A DNA stretch of 42,296 bases from Terriglobia bacterium. Lineage in GTDB: Bacteria > Acidobacteriota > UBA6911. Numbering within the stretch: position 1 is the stretch's first letter; the number at the start of each line of letters is the position of its first letter. The stretch covers positions 1 to 42,296 of the forward strand of contig JAIQGI010000062.1 of NCBI GenBank assembly GCA_020072565.1, written 5' to 3'. Position numbers and translations under genes: made by a program. Below the pieces are notes generated by a model that saw only the letters and a program-made list of their open reading frames with translations, was not told the DNA's origin and searched no databases. Shown piece by piece: positions 9,372 through 18,362 of the stretch.

Positions 9372-11042
9372 CTATCGGATGCTTTCGACCGAAGTGTTGT
9401 GCTGTCCGCGTGTGGTTACTTCGGGATTGGCGTCGAGTTTAAGCAGTGCGGGCTTATTGCCGATGTCGTACGCGACCAGATACGCGAGTCGCGTCACTTT
9501 CTCCATCTTCCTGAAGTCAAGGCGCGCGATCGTGTCGTTCGGCGTATGGTAATCCGGTGTGGTTCCGCAGAACAGCCACACCCCGGGAATGCCGACCCGG
9601 ATAAAGGGGTATTGGTCGCTGCGATAGTAGAAACGATCGCGATGAGTGCGGTCATTGTACACGTAATCGAACTTCAGCCTGGAGTACTTGTCGTTCATGC
9701 TGAGGATCGATGCATCCAGCTCCTTGCTCAGATTGTTCGACGCGATCAGGAAAAGGCTGTCCGGATCGTTGCGGCTGATCATGTCGAGGTTGAGATCGGC
9801 GCTGATCTTCTCGAGCGGGACGGGGCAGTTGTTCACGAAGTAGTGAGAACCCCAGAGGCCCTTCTCCTCGCCCGTGAACCAGGCAAGAATGACCGAACGC
9901 TTCGGCCGCTCCAACGCCAGAGCCTTGGCGATCTCGAGCATGGCGACCGTGCCGGAGCCATTGTCGTCCGCCCCATCCATAGGCCGCCCATTGCGCATGC
10001 CGAGGTGGTCATGGTGGGCGCTGATGACGACATACTCGCTCTTCAGATTCGGATCCGAGCCCTCCAGAACCGCGAGCACGTTGGGTGAGCGGTCGGCGTG
10101 TTTCTCGGTGACGACCGACAGCTCGATCCTTTTGTTCAACACTCTCTGCGGAACCTGCTGCCCGCGAGCGATCGAGGCGAACATTCCTTCCAGCTCGCTC
10201 CGGCTGATTCCCAGAATGCTCGCCGCCACTTCATGCCGGATATCGGCCAGTCCGGGCGGGGGTGCCGGCCGGGCTGCCGCCTGCTGCGGGTTCGGCGCCG
10301 GCTGCGGTGGAATACGCGGCTGGGCCGGACTGGCACTTATGCGGGCCTGGTTCTGGGTTGCGTAGGTGCTGAGCATGGCCGGGCGCGGCGTGAGTTGAAA
10401 TCCGGCACCACGGGCCAGCATATCCTTTTCGCGCTCCGGGCTGATCACGGTAAGGACCAGGGAAGCGCCTTTTGCGCGCGGCACGGCGGATCTCGAGTTC
10501 AATGTTTGACTGTCTGCGCGCAGCGCATGACCTTCCGGCAGCTGGCCTTCCAGCATGATGATTACTTTGCCCGACAGGTCTACACTGCCGTAGTCGTCCC
10601 AGCCTTTTTCGGGCGCGCTCAGGCCGTAGCCGACAAAAACGACTTCGCCGCCCCAGGCTCCTGAACTTCGTAAGGCTCCGCCGAAGCTCTGCGGGCAGTA
10701 ATAAATCTCCTCCCCCGTGGCCGATATCACGCGCAGCCGCGACTTGGACTCGGATACGGCAGTGACCTCGAGCGGGATATTCTGAAAGAACGAGCCGTCA
10801 GGCATGAGGGGCTTGAACCCATAGTGTTCGGCCGTCGTGGCGAGGTAGCGTGATACGATGTTCACAGCCGTGGACGGCGCATCCCGCCCTTCGGTTTCGT
10901 CGCCGGCAATCAAGCTCAGATGAACGCGCAGTCCATCCACAGTGATTGAGTTCATTCCCTTCTGCTGCGCCTGCGCGCCGAGTGCGGTGCACAGCAACAG
11001 GCCCGCCGGCAGAAGTAGGAAGTTGGATCTCCTGGCTGCCAT
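9372..11042 (-). CDS. secreted M28 family zinc aminopeptidase
   Basis: This 556-residue protein has an N-terminal signal peptide (LLLLPAGLLLCTALGAQAQ) and a C-terminal M28 peptidase domain. Metal-site motifs are VISAHHDHLG, DGADDNGSGTVAMLE, WFTGEEKGLWGSHYF, LNLDMISRND and a late His in TPDYHTPNDT. A region at about residues 90-190 resembles a protease-associated insert. A Pro/Ala/Gln-rich low-complexity linker lies at about 240-275. M28 enzymes release N-terminal amino acids from peptides. An AAGGAGAG box precedes the ATG. It has no close operon partner. Confidence 0.92.
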   Translation of the reverse strand: MAARRSNFLLLPAGLLLCTALGAQAQQKGMNSITVDGLRVHLSLIAGDETEGRDAPSTAVNIVSRYLATTAEHYGFKPLMPDGSFFQNIPLEVTAVSESKSRLRVISATGEEIYYCPQSFGGALRSSGAWGGEVVFVGYGLSAPEKGWDDYGSVDLSGKVIIMLEGQLPEGHALRADSQTLNSRSAVPRAKGASLVLTVISPEREKDMLARGAGFQLTPRPAMLSTYATQNQARISASPAQPRIPPQPAPNPQQAAARPAPPPGLADIRHEVAASILGISRSELEGMFASIARGQQVPQRVLNKRIELSVVTEKHADRSPNVLAVLEGSDPNLKSEYVVISAHHDHLGMRNGRPMDGADDNGSGTVAMLEIAKALALERPKRSVILAWFTGEEKGLWGSHYFVNNCPVPLEKISADLNLDMISRNDPDSLFLIASNNLSKELDASILSMNDKYSRLKFDYVYNDRTHRDRFYYRSDQYPFIRVGIPGVWLFCGTTPDYHTPNDTIARLDFRKMEKVTRLAYLVAYDIGNKPALLKLDANPEVTTRGQHNTSVESIR

Positions 11043-11580
11043 ACTGCTCTCCTTTCATCTCAGGTTCGGTTCCGGGCATGGTACAGTGGACAGGCAAGAT
11101 CAGGGGTTGCATCGGGCTCACCCGCCCGGGCCATGGCGCCAACTATAATCCGAAGCATACCGGCAATACATCGAATTTATTGATATGGTGCGCCATGGGT
11201 GATACGCGGTGTGGCCTGCCGGTTCTGTTTCAAAGCCGTGTCATGCCTCCGCATGTCAAAGCGGCCGGGATTCGGGCAACGCCTGCCCATTGAATCTCGA
11301 ATAAAATAGTGACTGCATACCATGGAAGGAGTGCCGCCCTTTCAGGGCTCATTTTTCTCCTGCTCTCAATCCCGGGCTCACGCCCGGGGCTACTCTCTGG
11401 CGCCCCTTTGGGGCTTGGATTTTCCATTGTTGTCACTATCTCTCATGATCATCCACAGGGACAGTTGCGTGCGAACCAATGCTGGAAATCTGATTCCGGT
11501 AGCCGGGCTCCATGAATCAGGTTATCATGACAACTTCGTGCCTTCATATCAGAGAGGAACTCCGTCAGAAGGGAGTGATC
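11043..11580. other. long intergenic gap between M28 and PH-domain genes
   Basis: This 540-base gap between divergent genes should carry both promoters. Its right half holds a three-hairpin array (annotated separately). Short open frames crossing it have no ribosome binding site and their translations look like repeat sequence, so I do not call a gene. Confidence 0.5.
11336..11414. repeat. second array of three hairpins
   Basis: Three perfect inverted repeats occur in a row: GCCCT-TTC-AGGGC (11336-11348), CCCGGGC-TCAC-GCCCGGG (11371-11388) and GCCCC-TTT-GGGGC (11402-11414). The layout of three short GC hairpins separated by 13-23 bases parallels the array at 69-128 but with different stem sequences. 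From memory, such arrays recur in intergenic DNA of Acidobacteriota and other phyla, and they behave like dispersed repeats. Confidence 0.6.
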
Positions 11581-12045
11581 ATGGGTTACGTAGACAAGCA
11601 TCTGCTCGAAGGCGAACGCGTGGTCTACCGTGCCAGGCTGCACCGAATTATCTTCGTGCCTCCCATCGTTCTTGCGGTGCTCGGCCTCGTTGTGGCTGTT
11701 TTTGCCGACAGCTATTTCAAGAGCCGGGAAGCAGCTGGAATCGCAGGCGGGGCGTTGCTCATCGTCGCGATCCTGGTAGCTTTTCCCCGCTACATCCGGT
11801 ATGCCACGTCGGAGTTTGCCGTGACCAACAAGCGCGTGATCGTCAAGGTCGGACTGATCTATCGGAAGACGCTCGAACTCGTGCTTGCCAAGGTCGAGAC
11901 CATCGGCGTCGAACAAACCATCATGGGCCGGATCTTTAACTACGGCACGATTGTCGTCACAGGTACGGGTGGTACGAAGGAGCCGTTCAAAGACATCGCG
12001 CGTCCCCTCGACTTTCGCGAGCAGGTGCAATCCCAGCTCTCCTGA
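11581..12045 (+). CDS. bacterial PH-domain (YdbT/DUF304-like) membrane protein
   Basis: This 154-residue protein has a short soluble N-terminus (GYVDKHLLEGERVVYRARLH), two closely spaced membrane segments (about 22-43 and 50-65) and a C-terminal bPH2 domain. The family pattern is YATSEFAVTNKRVIVKVG, then LELVLAKVETIGVEQTIMGR and YGTIVVTGTGG. The ATG at 11581 follows AGAAGGGAG; an upstream in-frame ATG at 11512 would add 23 unconserved residues. The function of these proteins is not established. Relatives are membrane-anchored and sometimes stress linked. Only 15 bases separate it from the next gene, so they likely form an operon. Confidence 0.88.
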   Translation: MGYVDKHLLEGERVVYRARLHRIIFVPPIVLAVLGLVVAVFADSYFKSREAAGIAGGALLIVAILVAFPRYIRYATSEFAVTNKRVIVKVGLIYRKTLELVLAKVETIGVEQTIMGRIFNYGTIVVTGTGGTKEPFKDIARPLDFREQVQSQLS

Positions 12046-12060
12046 TGCGGGAGGTGAATT

Positions 12061-13422
12061 ATGATCGTCGCCAATCGGAGGTCCCTGGCAGCCTTTGCCC
12101 TGGTGCTGTTCATGTTGGCGGCACTGGCGGCGGCACAATCGCCCGAGGAATATCAGAAGCGGCGACAGGCGGTCCGATCCAGGATGGAGCCTAACAGCGT
12201 TCTGATCCTGAGGGGTAGTGAAAGAACGGGAGAGGGTCCGTTTCGACAGGAAAGCAACCTCTTTTATTTGACCGGCACCAAAGAACCGGGCACATCTCTG
12301 ATCCTGTATGCGGAAGCGTCCGCGAATGAACAGCAACGGGCTCCGGGAGCGTCGGCGCGACCAAAGGAAATCCTATTCTGGACTCCGCCCGGCGTCGGCG
12401 CGGCAGAGACGCAGAAGCCTCCGGACAAGCCGGGCTTTGAAACGGTGCGCCGATCAGCTGAGTTCCAGGTATATCTCGACCGCGTCCTTCTCGGCAATGC
12501 GCCGGTCGTATATCTGGATTATCAGCGGTCGCGGAACCTCAGCGGGATGCTGACCGCCGACGAGGAGTTGCTCAAGCGGGCGCGCGATCGCGGTGCCTCT
12601 TTCGCAGTCAGGCCGACCGGCATGCTTATCAATCCCCTGCGGAGCATCAAGTCTCCGGCGGAGATCGAGATTCTCAAGACCGCCGCCGCGATTACCGCTG
12701 AAGCGCTTAAAGAAGCAATGCGCTCCGCCGGCCCGGGCCTCTACGAATACCAACTCCAGTCGATCATCGAGTATGTCTTTTCGTTCAACGGAGCCCCCCG
12801 TCCGGGCTTTTCCACCATTGTCGGCTCCGGTCCCAACTCGTGCATCCTTCACTGGAGTGAAAACACACGCCAGACAATGGCCGGAGATGTCGCAGTGCTT
12901 GATGTCGGGGCTGAGTACTGGATGTACACCGCCGACATCACCAGGACAATTCCGATCAGCGGCACCTTCACGAAGCGCCAGCGTGATATTTACGATATCG
13001 TTCTGCAAGCCAACCAGGCCGCCATCGAGATGGTGGCGCCCGGTGCGGACATGCGCGACATCAATAACCGCGTGAACACCATCATGTCGGATGGGCTGAT
13101 CAAGCTTGGGCTGATCAAGGATCAGCGCGGCCTGCCGAAATACTATCCCCACGGTCTCAGCCACCCCATCGGTTTGCAGGTGCATGACGTGGGCGGACTC
13201 GGGAAGCTCGCGACGGGGATGGTCATCACCATCGAGCCCGGTCTCTACTTGCCTGAGGAGGACTTCGGCATCCGGATCGAGGACGACGTCGTCGTGACCG
13301 AAAACGGGCACGACGTAATCACGAGCGGGGTTCCCAAGGGTGCACAGGAGGTCGAGGCCCTGATGAAACAAGGCAGCAGCCTCAATTTCCAGCGGTACCT
13401 GATCAAAGGAACAGGGAAATAG
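12061..13422 (+). CDS. secreted aminopeptidase P (M24 family, Xaa-Pro)
   Basis: This 453-residue protein has a signal peptide (about 1-26, ending LAAAQS), an N-terminal aminopeptidase-P domain (about 28-190) and a C-terminal pita-bread M24 domain. All five metal ligands are in place: D281 and D292 (VLDVGAEYWMYTADITR), H368 (HGLSHPIGLQVHD), E392 (TIEPGLYLPE) and E407 (GIRIEDDVVV). It should remove N-terminal residues that precede proline, using two Mn or Zn ions, outside the cytoplasm. GGGAGGTG precedes the ATG. It complements the S9 peptidase in breaking down proline-containing peptides. Confidence 0.95.
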   Translation: MIVANRRSLAAFALVLFMLAALAAAQSPEEYQKRRQAVRSRMEPNSVLILRGSERTGEGPFRQESNLFYLTGTKEPGTSLILYAEASANEQQRAPGASARPKEILFWTPPGVGAAETQKPPDKPGFETVRRSAEFQVYLDRVLLGNAPVVYLDYQRSRNLSGMLTADEELLKRARDRGASFAVRPTGMLINPLRSIKSPAEIEILKTAAAITAEALKEAMRSAGPGLYEYQLQSIIEYVFSFNGAPRPGFSTIVGSGPNSCILHWSENTRQTMAGDVAVLDVGAEYWMYTADITRTIPISGTFTKRQRDIYDIVLQANQAAIEMVAPGADMRDINNRVNTIMSDGLIKLGLIKDQRGLPKYYPHGLSHPIGLQVHDVGGLGKLATGMVITIEPGLYLPEEDFGIRIEDDVVVTENGHDVITSGVPKGAQEVEALMKQGSSLNFQRYLIKGTGK

Positions 13423-13575
13423 GAAATGGTATTCAGCTCTCATCACAGAGCGCCGGGAAAAGCAAAGTCAACCAAAGAGACTCCGGGATTCAGCGGACAT
13501 CGATGATCATTGCTGATGAGTATGTTTGAGTCTTCGAATCTCCGCGGTGCATAAACAAGAACTCAAGGGGGTTTC

Positions 13576-15390
13576 ATGGTACGGATACGACAAACCTTTA
13601 TACGCCTCGTCATGGCTTCAGCGCTGCTGGCGCTTTGCTGCGTCCAGGCAGCGCCGCAGATTGCAGGCAAGGCTGCTGCGCCGGCGGGATCGGCGTCATT
13701 GCGCGCTCTCAAGACGCGGCCCGAACGAACCAACTACGCCGAAACCAGCCGCTACCAGGACGTGATGGACTTTATGGATGCGGTCGCCGCCGCGTCGCCC
13801 CAGATTCACATCATTACGTTCGGCTATTCGTTTGAGGGCCGCGCCCTGCCGCTGGCGGTGATCGGCGCCAAGGATGCCAGCCCGGAGGCTGTCAAGGCGA
13901 CCGGCAAGACCAGGATATACGTGGAAGGGAACATCCATGCCGGCGAAGTCGAAGGCAAGGAGGCATGTCTCGAGATCCTGAGGGCGATCGCCCAGGGACA
14001 GCATGCCGCCTGGTTCGATTCGGTGGTGCTGCTTATCTGTCCCATCTTCAATCCCGACGGCAACGAAAAAATCAATCTGACCAACCGCGGTAGACAGAAC
14101 GGTCCGATCGGCGGCATGGGGCAGCGGGCCAATGGGCAGAACTATGACCTCAACCGGGACTTTATGAAACTCGACGCACCGGAAACGCGCTCGTTTGAGC
14201 TGATGATGTCGCGTTATGACCCGCATATCATGGTAGATCTGCATACCACGGACGGTCTTGCACATGCCTACCAAATAACCTATGCGCCGCCTTTGCATCC
14301 TGCGACGCCTGCCGGCGTGGTCGATGTGCTGCGCAACGGGTTGCTCCCGGCAGTGACCAGGGTGATCAAGGCCAAGGACGACATGGACTTCTACTACTAC
14401 ATTAACGGCATCCGGAACGTCCCTGGGATGTCAAGCGGGCGTGGTATGCCGGGAGGACCGGGCGCGGCGGGCGGCCAGGGTGCCGCCGGAGGCCGCGCCA
14501 ATGCGGCCGGCGGGCAAGGCGCCGCTGCGGGTGGCAGAGCTGGTGCCGCGGGCGGCGGCAGGGGAGAAATGCCGGGAGGGCGGGGCGGGCCCGTCTCTAC
14601 GGAACCTTTGTTCACCACTACGGATTGCACGGCACGTTACGGCGTAAACATGGTCGGCCTGCGCAACCGCCTCGGCATTTTGAGTGAAACCTACAGCTAC
14701 CTGCCGTTCCAGGATCGCATCAAGGCGGCGCGCCGGTTTGTCGAGGAGATCATAAATTACACGCAACAGCACGGCTTGGAAATCCGCAAGGCAACTGCCG
14801 ATGCCGATAAACAGTCCATTGTCGGCCAGGAGATCGCATTGCGGGGCACACTCGCGAAAGCTCCCGAAAAATTCGACCTCCTTCTGTCCGAGCTCACCAT
14901 CGAGAAGAATCCGTACAGCGGCCAGGACATGCGGCGCAGCACCGGCGTGCGCAATCCGGCGAAGGTGGACCAGTACATCTCCTTTGTGGCGAGTGAGACC
15001 ACGGTCGCGCCGCGCGCTTACCTGGTGCCGGCGACGCGCTCTGCCCAGGATCGCCTGGAAGCCCATGGGATAACTTTTTCAACGCTTGAGCAGCCGATCA
15101 CCATCAGGGGAGAGCAGTTCCGCCTTGAGTCCTCGACCCTGGATTCCGGTGCTTATGAAGGACACACAAGGCGCACGATCACAGGGAAGTGGGAGCCGGC
15201 GGATCTCAACGTGCCGGCCGGGACGCTTGTAGTTCCCGTCGACCAGCCGCTGGGACGCCTCGCTTTGATGCTGCTGGAGCCCCGCTCCGAAGACAGCCTG
15301 GCGTATTGGGGCCTGATGGAGGATCTGCTCAGACAGAATCCGCAGGTGTACCCGGTACTGCGAACTTCGGAGGCCATCAGCGGAAAATAA
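13576..15390 (+). CDS. secreted M14 family zinc carboxypeptidase with Gly/Ala-rich insert
   Basis: This 604-residue protein has a signal peptide (about 1-26), then an M14 domain. Zinc ligands are H121 and E124 (GNIHAGEVEGKE) and H223 (MVDLHTTDG); the catalytic Glu is E371 in SETYSYLPF. NYDLNRDFMKLD supplies the substrate-binding Asn-Arg pair. Residues about 287-338 are a low-complexity Gly/Ala/Arg run inserted before the catalytic Glu, which is unusual inside a peptidase core and probably loops out. The last 200 residues are an added domain common in this M14 subgroup. It sits about 150 bases after the aminopeptidase gene and may share its operon. Confidence 0.92.
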   Translation: MVRIRQTFIRLVMASALLALCCVQAAPQIAGKAAAPAGSASLRALKTRPERTNYAETSRYQDVMDFMDAVAAASPQIHIITFGYSFEGRALPLAVIGAKDASPEAVKATGKTRIYVEGNIHAGEVEGKEACLEILRAIAQGQHAAWFDSVVLLICPIFNPDGNEKINLTNRGRQNGPIGGMGQRANGQNYDLNRDFMKLDAPETRSFELMMSRYDPHIMVDLHTTDGLAHAYQITYAPPLHPATPAGVVDVLRNGLLPAVTRVIKAKDDMDFYYYINGIRNVPGMSSGRGMPGGPGAAGGQGAAGGRANAAGGQGAAAGGRAGAAGGGRGEMPGGRGGPVSTEPLFTTTDCTARYGVNMVGLRNRLGILSETYSYLPFQDRIKAARRFVEEIINYTQQHGLEIRKATADADKQSIVGQEIALRGTLAKAPEKFDLLLSELTIEKNPYSGQDMRRSTGVRNPAKVDQYISFVASETTVAPRAYLVPATRSAQDRLEAHGITFSTLEQPITIRGEQFRLESSTLDSGAYEGHTRRTITGKWEPADLNVPAGTLVVPVDQPLGRLALMLLEPRSEDSLAYWGLMEDLLRQNPQVYPVLRTSEAISGK

Positions 15391-15407
15391 ATAACCGGAC
15401 AGAAAAG

Positions 15408-15458
15408 CGCCAAGCCGCCGGAAAAGCCTGGTCATTCTGGCGTCTTGGGGCCTTGGCG
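15408..15458. terminator. inverted repeat between convergent M14 and SafE genes
   Basis: CGCCAAG (15408-15414) can pair with CTTGGCG (15452-15458), with further partial matches (CCGCC, GGCGTCTTGG) inside. The location between two convergent stops suggests a two-way terminator, but the stem is only seven perfect bases, so the call is tentative. The CGCCAAG/CTTGGCG words match the style of other gap repeats here. Confidence 0.4.
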
Positions 15459-15484
15459 GTCATATCACGCCGGTCAGCTCTGGA

Positions 15485-16114
15485 TTATGGCCGGTTTGTA
15501 CCGAGACTCATGAGGATGCCTTCCAGAACCAGCCAGATGCCGGCCAGGAAAAGACAGATGCGCGCGATCTGGCGGAAGGCCTCCATCCTGGTAAGCGGGC
15601 TGATAAGCGCAAGAGGGGCAAAATAAACCGCCGTGCCTGCGAAGAACGCCCAGAAGTAAAAGAGGGCGCTCGGTATGGATGGGCTTGTGGCCGCCCCGGC
15701 AATCGCAGCGCCAAAGGGAGGGCACAGATTCAGCCCGGTAAGCAATCCCAGCGTCAGGGAAAAAAGACGCGAGTTGCTGATTCTTCCCTGCACCGGGCAC
15801 CACTTCAGGCCGGCGGCATCCGTCATGAATCCGAAAAGGATCAGCACCACACCCATGAAAATCCGTATGGCGCCATAAATCGTGGCGCTGATGCTGTGAA
15901 GCAGCAAGGTTCCCAGGATTCCGACGGCAATACCGATGAGGCTGTACCCCGCAAGCCGGCCCAGCAAAAACAATCCCACGGTCCGAGCACTACCACGCCA
16001 GCCGGAGTGTTTTTCAGAGGCGACCAACGGAAGAAAAACCGGTGAGCAGTATCCCAGGCAAGCCGGCCCCATGGATAATCCCAAGAGAAACGCTTCGGAG
16101 AGTCGGGCCAGCAT
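15485..16114 (-). CDS. SafE/TauE- or DsbD-like six-helix membrane protein
   Basis: This 209-residue protein has about six membrane helices. Conserved Cys-Pro features are GPACLGYCSPVFLPL near the first helix and TGLNLCPPFGAA near the fourth, as in the 'cytochrome c biogenesis transmembrane region/urease accessory UreH-like' group. Such proteins move reducing equivalents, sulfur compounds or metals across the membrane. The twin Cys pair (ACLGYC and NLC) resembles the redox pair of CcdA/DsbD. It is the last gene of a tight leftward operon, 10 bases after the DOMON-like gene, so a role in maturing or reducing the operon's other products is plausible but unproven. Confidence 0.82.
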   Translation of the reverse strand: MLARLSEAFLLGLSMGPACLGYCSPVFLPLVASEKHSGWRGSARTVGLFLLGRLAGYSLIGIAVGILGTLLLHSISATIYGAIRIFMGVVLILFGFMTDAAGLKWCPVQGRISNSRLFSLTLGLLTGLNLCPPFGAAIAGAATSPSIPSALFYFWAFFAGTAVYFAPLALISPLTRMEAFRQIARICLFLAGIWLVLEGILMSLGTNRP

Positions 16115-16124
16115 TTGCGGAGCT

Positions 16125-17003
16125 TCAGTTAGGGTTTGACACGAGCAGGGGCATCAGGAACGGCCTCCCGCCTGGCGCAGGTTGCTCTCTCTGATCCTCG
16201 GGCACGGCACGGCTGTAGAGGGTCAAACCGCCGTCTGGGCCAGAATGCAGCATCATGGAAGGGTGGCGCGAATCGGCCAGTCCGGCCAGAACATAATATT
16301 GCCAGTCGCCCTTTGCCGGATCCCCGAGCTGCTCCATGGGCAGGGCGGCGGTGAGGCTGGTTTCGCTGGCGCGGCGTTTCGTGCCTCCGCTTTTTCCGCT
16401 CTCCGGCGCATAAGAGTAGTCAACATAGAGACCCAATCCCCGCGCGACCAGATTCCCGTCGACGTCGAAGATGCGAGCTTGATCGTGGAAGCCGTCGATG
16501 ATCACCTGGTAGTCCCATCCATGACCCCCGAAATCGACCTGCGCAACTTTATCCGAGGCAATCGGACCCGATGTCTTGCCCGGCACCTTGATGTAGACGT
16601 GGATGGCCGTCAGGCTGAACTTCCAGGCCGAATTCTGCGGATCGGGCAATTGCCCCTCAAAATCAAAGCTGAGGTTCAAGCGGGGCTCGATTCCCATCCC
16701 GGACAACGGACGGAAGGCCACTTTCTTCACGCTGAATCTATGGATCGCCAGCGCTCTTTGGAGGATACCGACATCCACCTGGGGCAGCGGCTCGATAACC
16801 TGGCTCGAGAAGGCGTCGAACTCTGCAATCGCATAGCCGCCGGCGAGATTGGGAGTCGGATGTACCCCTGCGGATCGCAGCCACGTTGAAAATGATCCGC
16901 TGAAGACAAAGGCCATGGGAACCCCGATGCAAACCACGAGAATGGATAGGATCATCATCAGGTTGCCAGGCCACGATTTGCGAGGCGCAGATCCTTGTTT
17001 CAT
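16125..17003 (-). CDS. exported beta-rich protein, possibly glucodextranase C-terminal/DOMON-like
   Basis: This 292-residue protein has one N-terminal membrane anchor or signal (MMILSILVVCIGVPMAFVF, about 16-34), and the rest is predicted outside. The pattern SLTAIHVYIKVPGK, then VDFGGHGWDYQVIIDGF, recalls the C-terminal binding module of glucodextranase, a DOMON-type beta sandwich. I judge this by eye only and the family is uncertain. It has no cysteines in the mature part apart from the anchor. It lies between the polyferredoxin (3-base gap) and the SafE-like gene (10-base gap), which points to a membrane redox or respiratory role rather than starch breakdown. Confidence 0.6.
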   Translation of the reverse strand: MKQGSAPRKSWPGNLMMILSILVVCIGVPMAFVFSGSFSTWLRSAGVHPTPNLAGGYAIAEFDAFSSQVIEPLPQVDVGILQRALAIHRFSVKKVAFRPLSGMGIEPRLNLSFDFEGQLPDPQNSAWKFSLTAIHVYIKVPGKTSGPIASDKVAQVDFGGHGWDYQVIIDGFHDQARIFDVDGNLVARGLGLYVDYSYAPESGKSGGTKRRASETSLTAALPMEQLGDPAKGDWQYYVLAGLADSRHPSMMLHSGPDGGLTLYSRAVPEDQREQPAPGGRPFLMPLLVSNPN

Positions 17004-17006
17004 GCC

Positions 17007-18221
17007 TCAGATCCCCAGGGAAAACTTAAGCAACCGCGACACGGAATCGACAAAGTAATTGGATGCCATGACCGTCCCCACTGCGAAGATCCCGAAAATG
17101 AATACAATGTCTGGATCCCATAACTCTCTCCCCAGTCTCCTCCAGAAGCCCGGCCGGGCAGCCGATTGCGCCGCTAACTGCCCCTTAGAGACAAAAGGAA
17201 CGCCGCGCGTGCTGTAACCGATCGCGCCCTCTGGACAACTCTCGATGCAGGCGCCGCATTTGCTGCAGCCGATTGAGGGCTCTCCCTTGGTGAGCGAATC
17301 TCTCGTCAGCGAGAACGTGGGACACGCCTCGATGCAACGATTGCACTCCTTGCAGATGCCGGTATCGATCTTGAGCGCGAAGAGATTGATCTTGCTGGTG
17401 CAGCTCAGGAAGGCGCCCATCGGACAGAACAGGCCGCATTGAATTCTCTTTTTGGAGATCAGGGGCAGAAACACGGCTAGCAGAACCCACAGGCTCACGA
17501 ACATGAAAGTCTGAATCACCCGGATAAAAGAATTCACTTCGATGAACTCGCTGCTGGTTTTGAAGGGGCAAAGCCAGAAGCAGTAGGTCGGGCTCATGGT
17601 CGCGAAGGAGTGCAATATGATGAAGGCCAGCAGGCCGAAGGAGAAGTATCGCACCGTCGGTTTGAGCGCCCTGATCTTCCACCTTCTCGTGCGCGCCAGC
17701 CAGGCAAACAGCTCATCCTGCCCTCCGAAAAAGCAGCCCCAGGAGCAGAAAGCGCGGCCGAAAACGAGGCCGATGGCGGCGACCAGCAGTATCATGGTCC
17801 CTGCGCCCGCAAAGGAGGTCGGAAAGATGATTTCCTTCTTGAACAGGAGAGGAAGGATGAGCATGGGAACCACAATGTGGCACATGGGGGCCTGCGAATA
17901 GAGGGCCTCGCGATCGAGCAGCCACATGTGCCCGCGGTCGCCGGCAGTCATCCACACGAATGAAATGGCGAAGGCAACGGCGTAGGCGGCGAAAAATATG
18001 CGGCGCCAGCGATGGATATGTCCCGTGTAAAGGATCAGGAACAGGATGACACAGAAGAAGGCCAGCGTGCCGCCGTTGAGAATCGAGCTCCTGAGATCCG
18101 TGAAGCTGCCTCGTGCAAAAGCGAAAAAGGAAGCGAACAGGAGGAACAGCAAAGTGACTACCGATGCGGCCGGGAGGCCCTTGCGATAATACAGGTCCAT
18201 CGGGGTGCCGGACGAAGCCAT
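17007..18221 (-). CDS. membrane polyferredoxin (NapH/YccM/NosR-like 4Fe-4S protein)
   Basis: This 404-residue protein has several membrane helices and an iron-sulfur domain. Three membrane-side Cys motifs (AFCSWGCFF, TYCFWLCPFK, CGLFCPMGAF) match the NapH/NosR/YccM group. They precede two classical 4Fe-4S motifs, CKECNRCIEACP and CSKCGACIESCP. One more helix lies near the C-terminus. Such proteins pass electrons between quinols or ferredoxin and periplasmic partners. I chose the ATG at 18219-18221, with GAAGGG upstream; the longer frame to 18326 reads through repeat-like DNA. It is the first gene of a three-gene operon; no nap or nos genes are in view, so its partner reaction is unknown. Confidence 0.88.
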   Translation of the reverse strand: MASSGTPMDLYYRKGLPAASVVTLLFLLFASFFAFARGSFTDLRSSILNGGTLAFFCVILFLILYTGHIHRWRRIFFAAYAVAFAISFVWMTAGDRGHMWLLDREALYSQAPMCHIVVPMLILPLLFKKEIIFPTSFAGAGTMILLVAAIGLVFGRAFCSWGCFFGGQDELFAWLARTRRWKIRALKPTVRYFSFGLLAFIILHSFATMSPTYCFWLCPFKTSSEFIEVNSFIRVIQTFMFVSLWVLLAVFLPLISKKRIQCGLFCPMGAFLSCTSKINLFALKIDTGICKECNRCIEACPTFSLTRDSLTKGEPSIGCSKCGACIESCPEGAIGYSTRGVPFVSKGQLAAQSAARPGFWRRLGRELWDPDIVFIFGIFAVGTVMASNYFVDSVSRLLKFSLGI

Positions 18222-18362
18222 GCTGAAATGCCCTTCAATGCGGAGGGGATTATAGCCTATTGCGGTGACTAAACCTGCAACAATGTTCGGCGCGCTATGG
18301 AGCACGGCGGCCTGCCGCCGCTCCATGGAGCCAAAGCACCGGGCGCTTCAGGAGTGCGGCGA

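Noticed and set aside
12454-13446. 330-codon minus frame opposite the M24 peptidase
   Set aside because: It lies fully over a gene with all five metal ligands; no motif or ribosome binding site.
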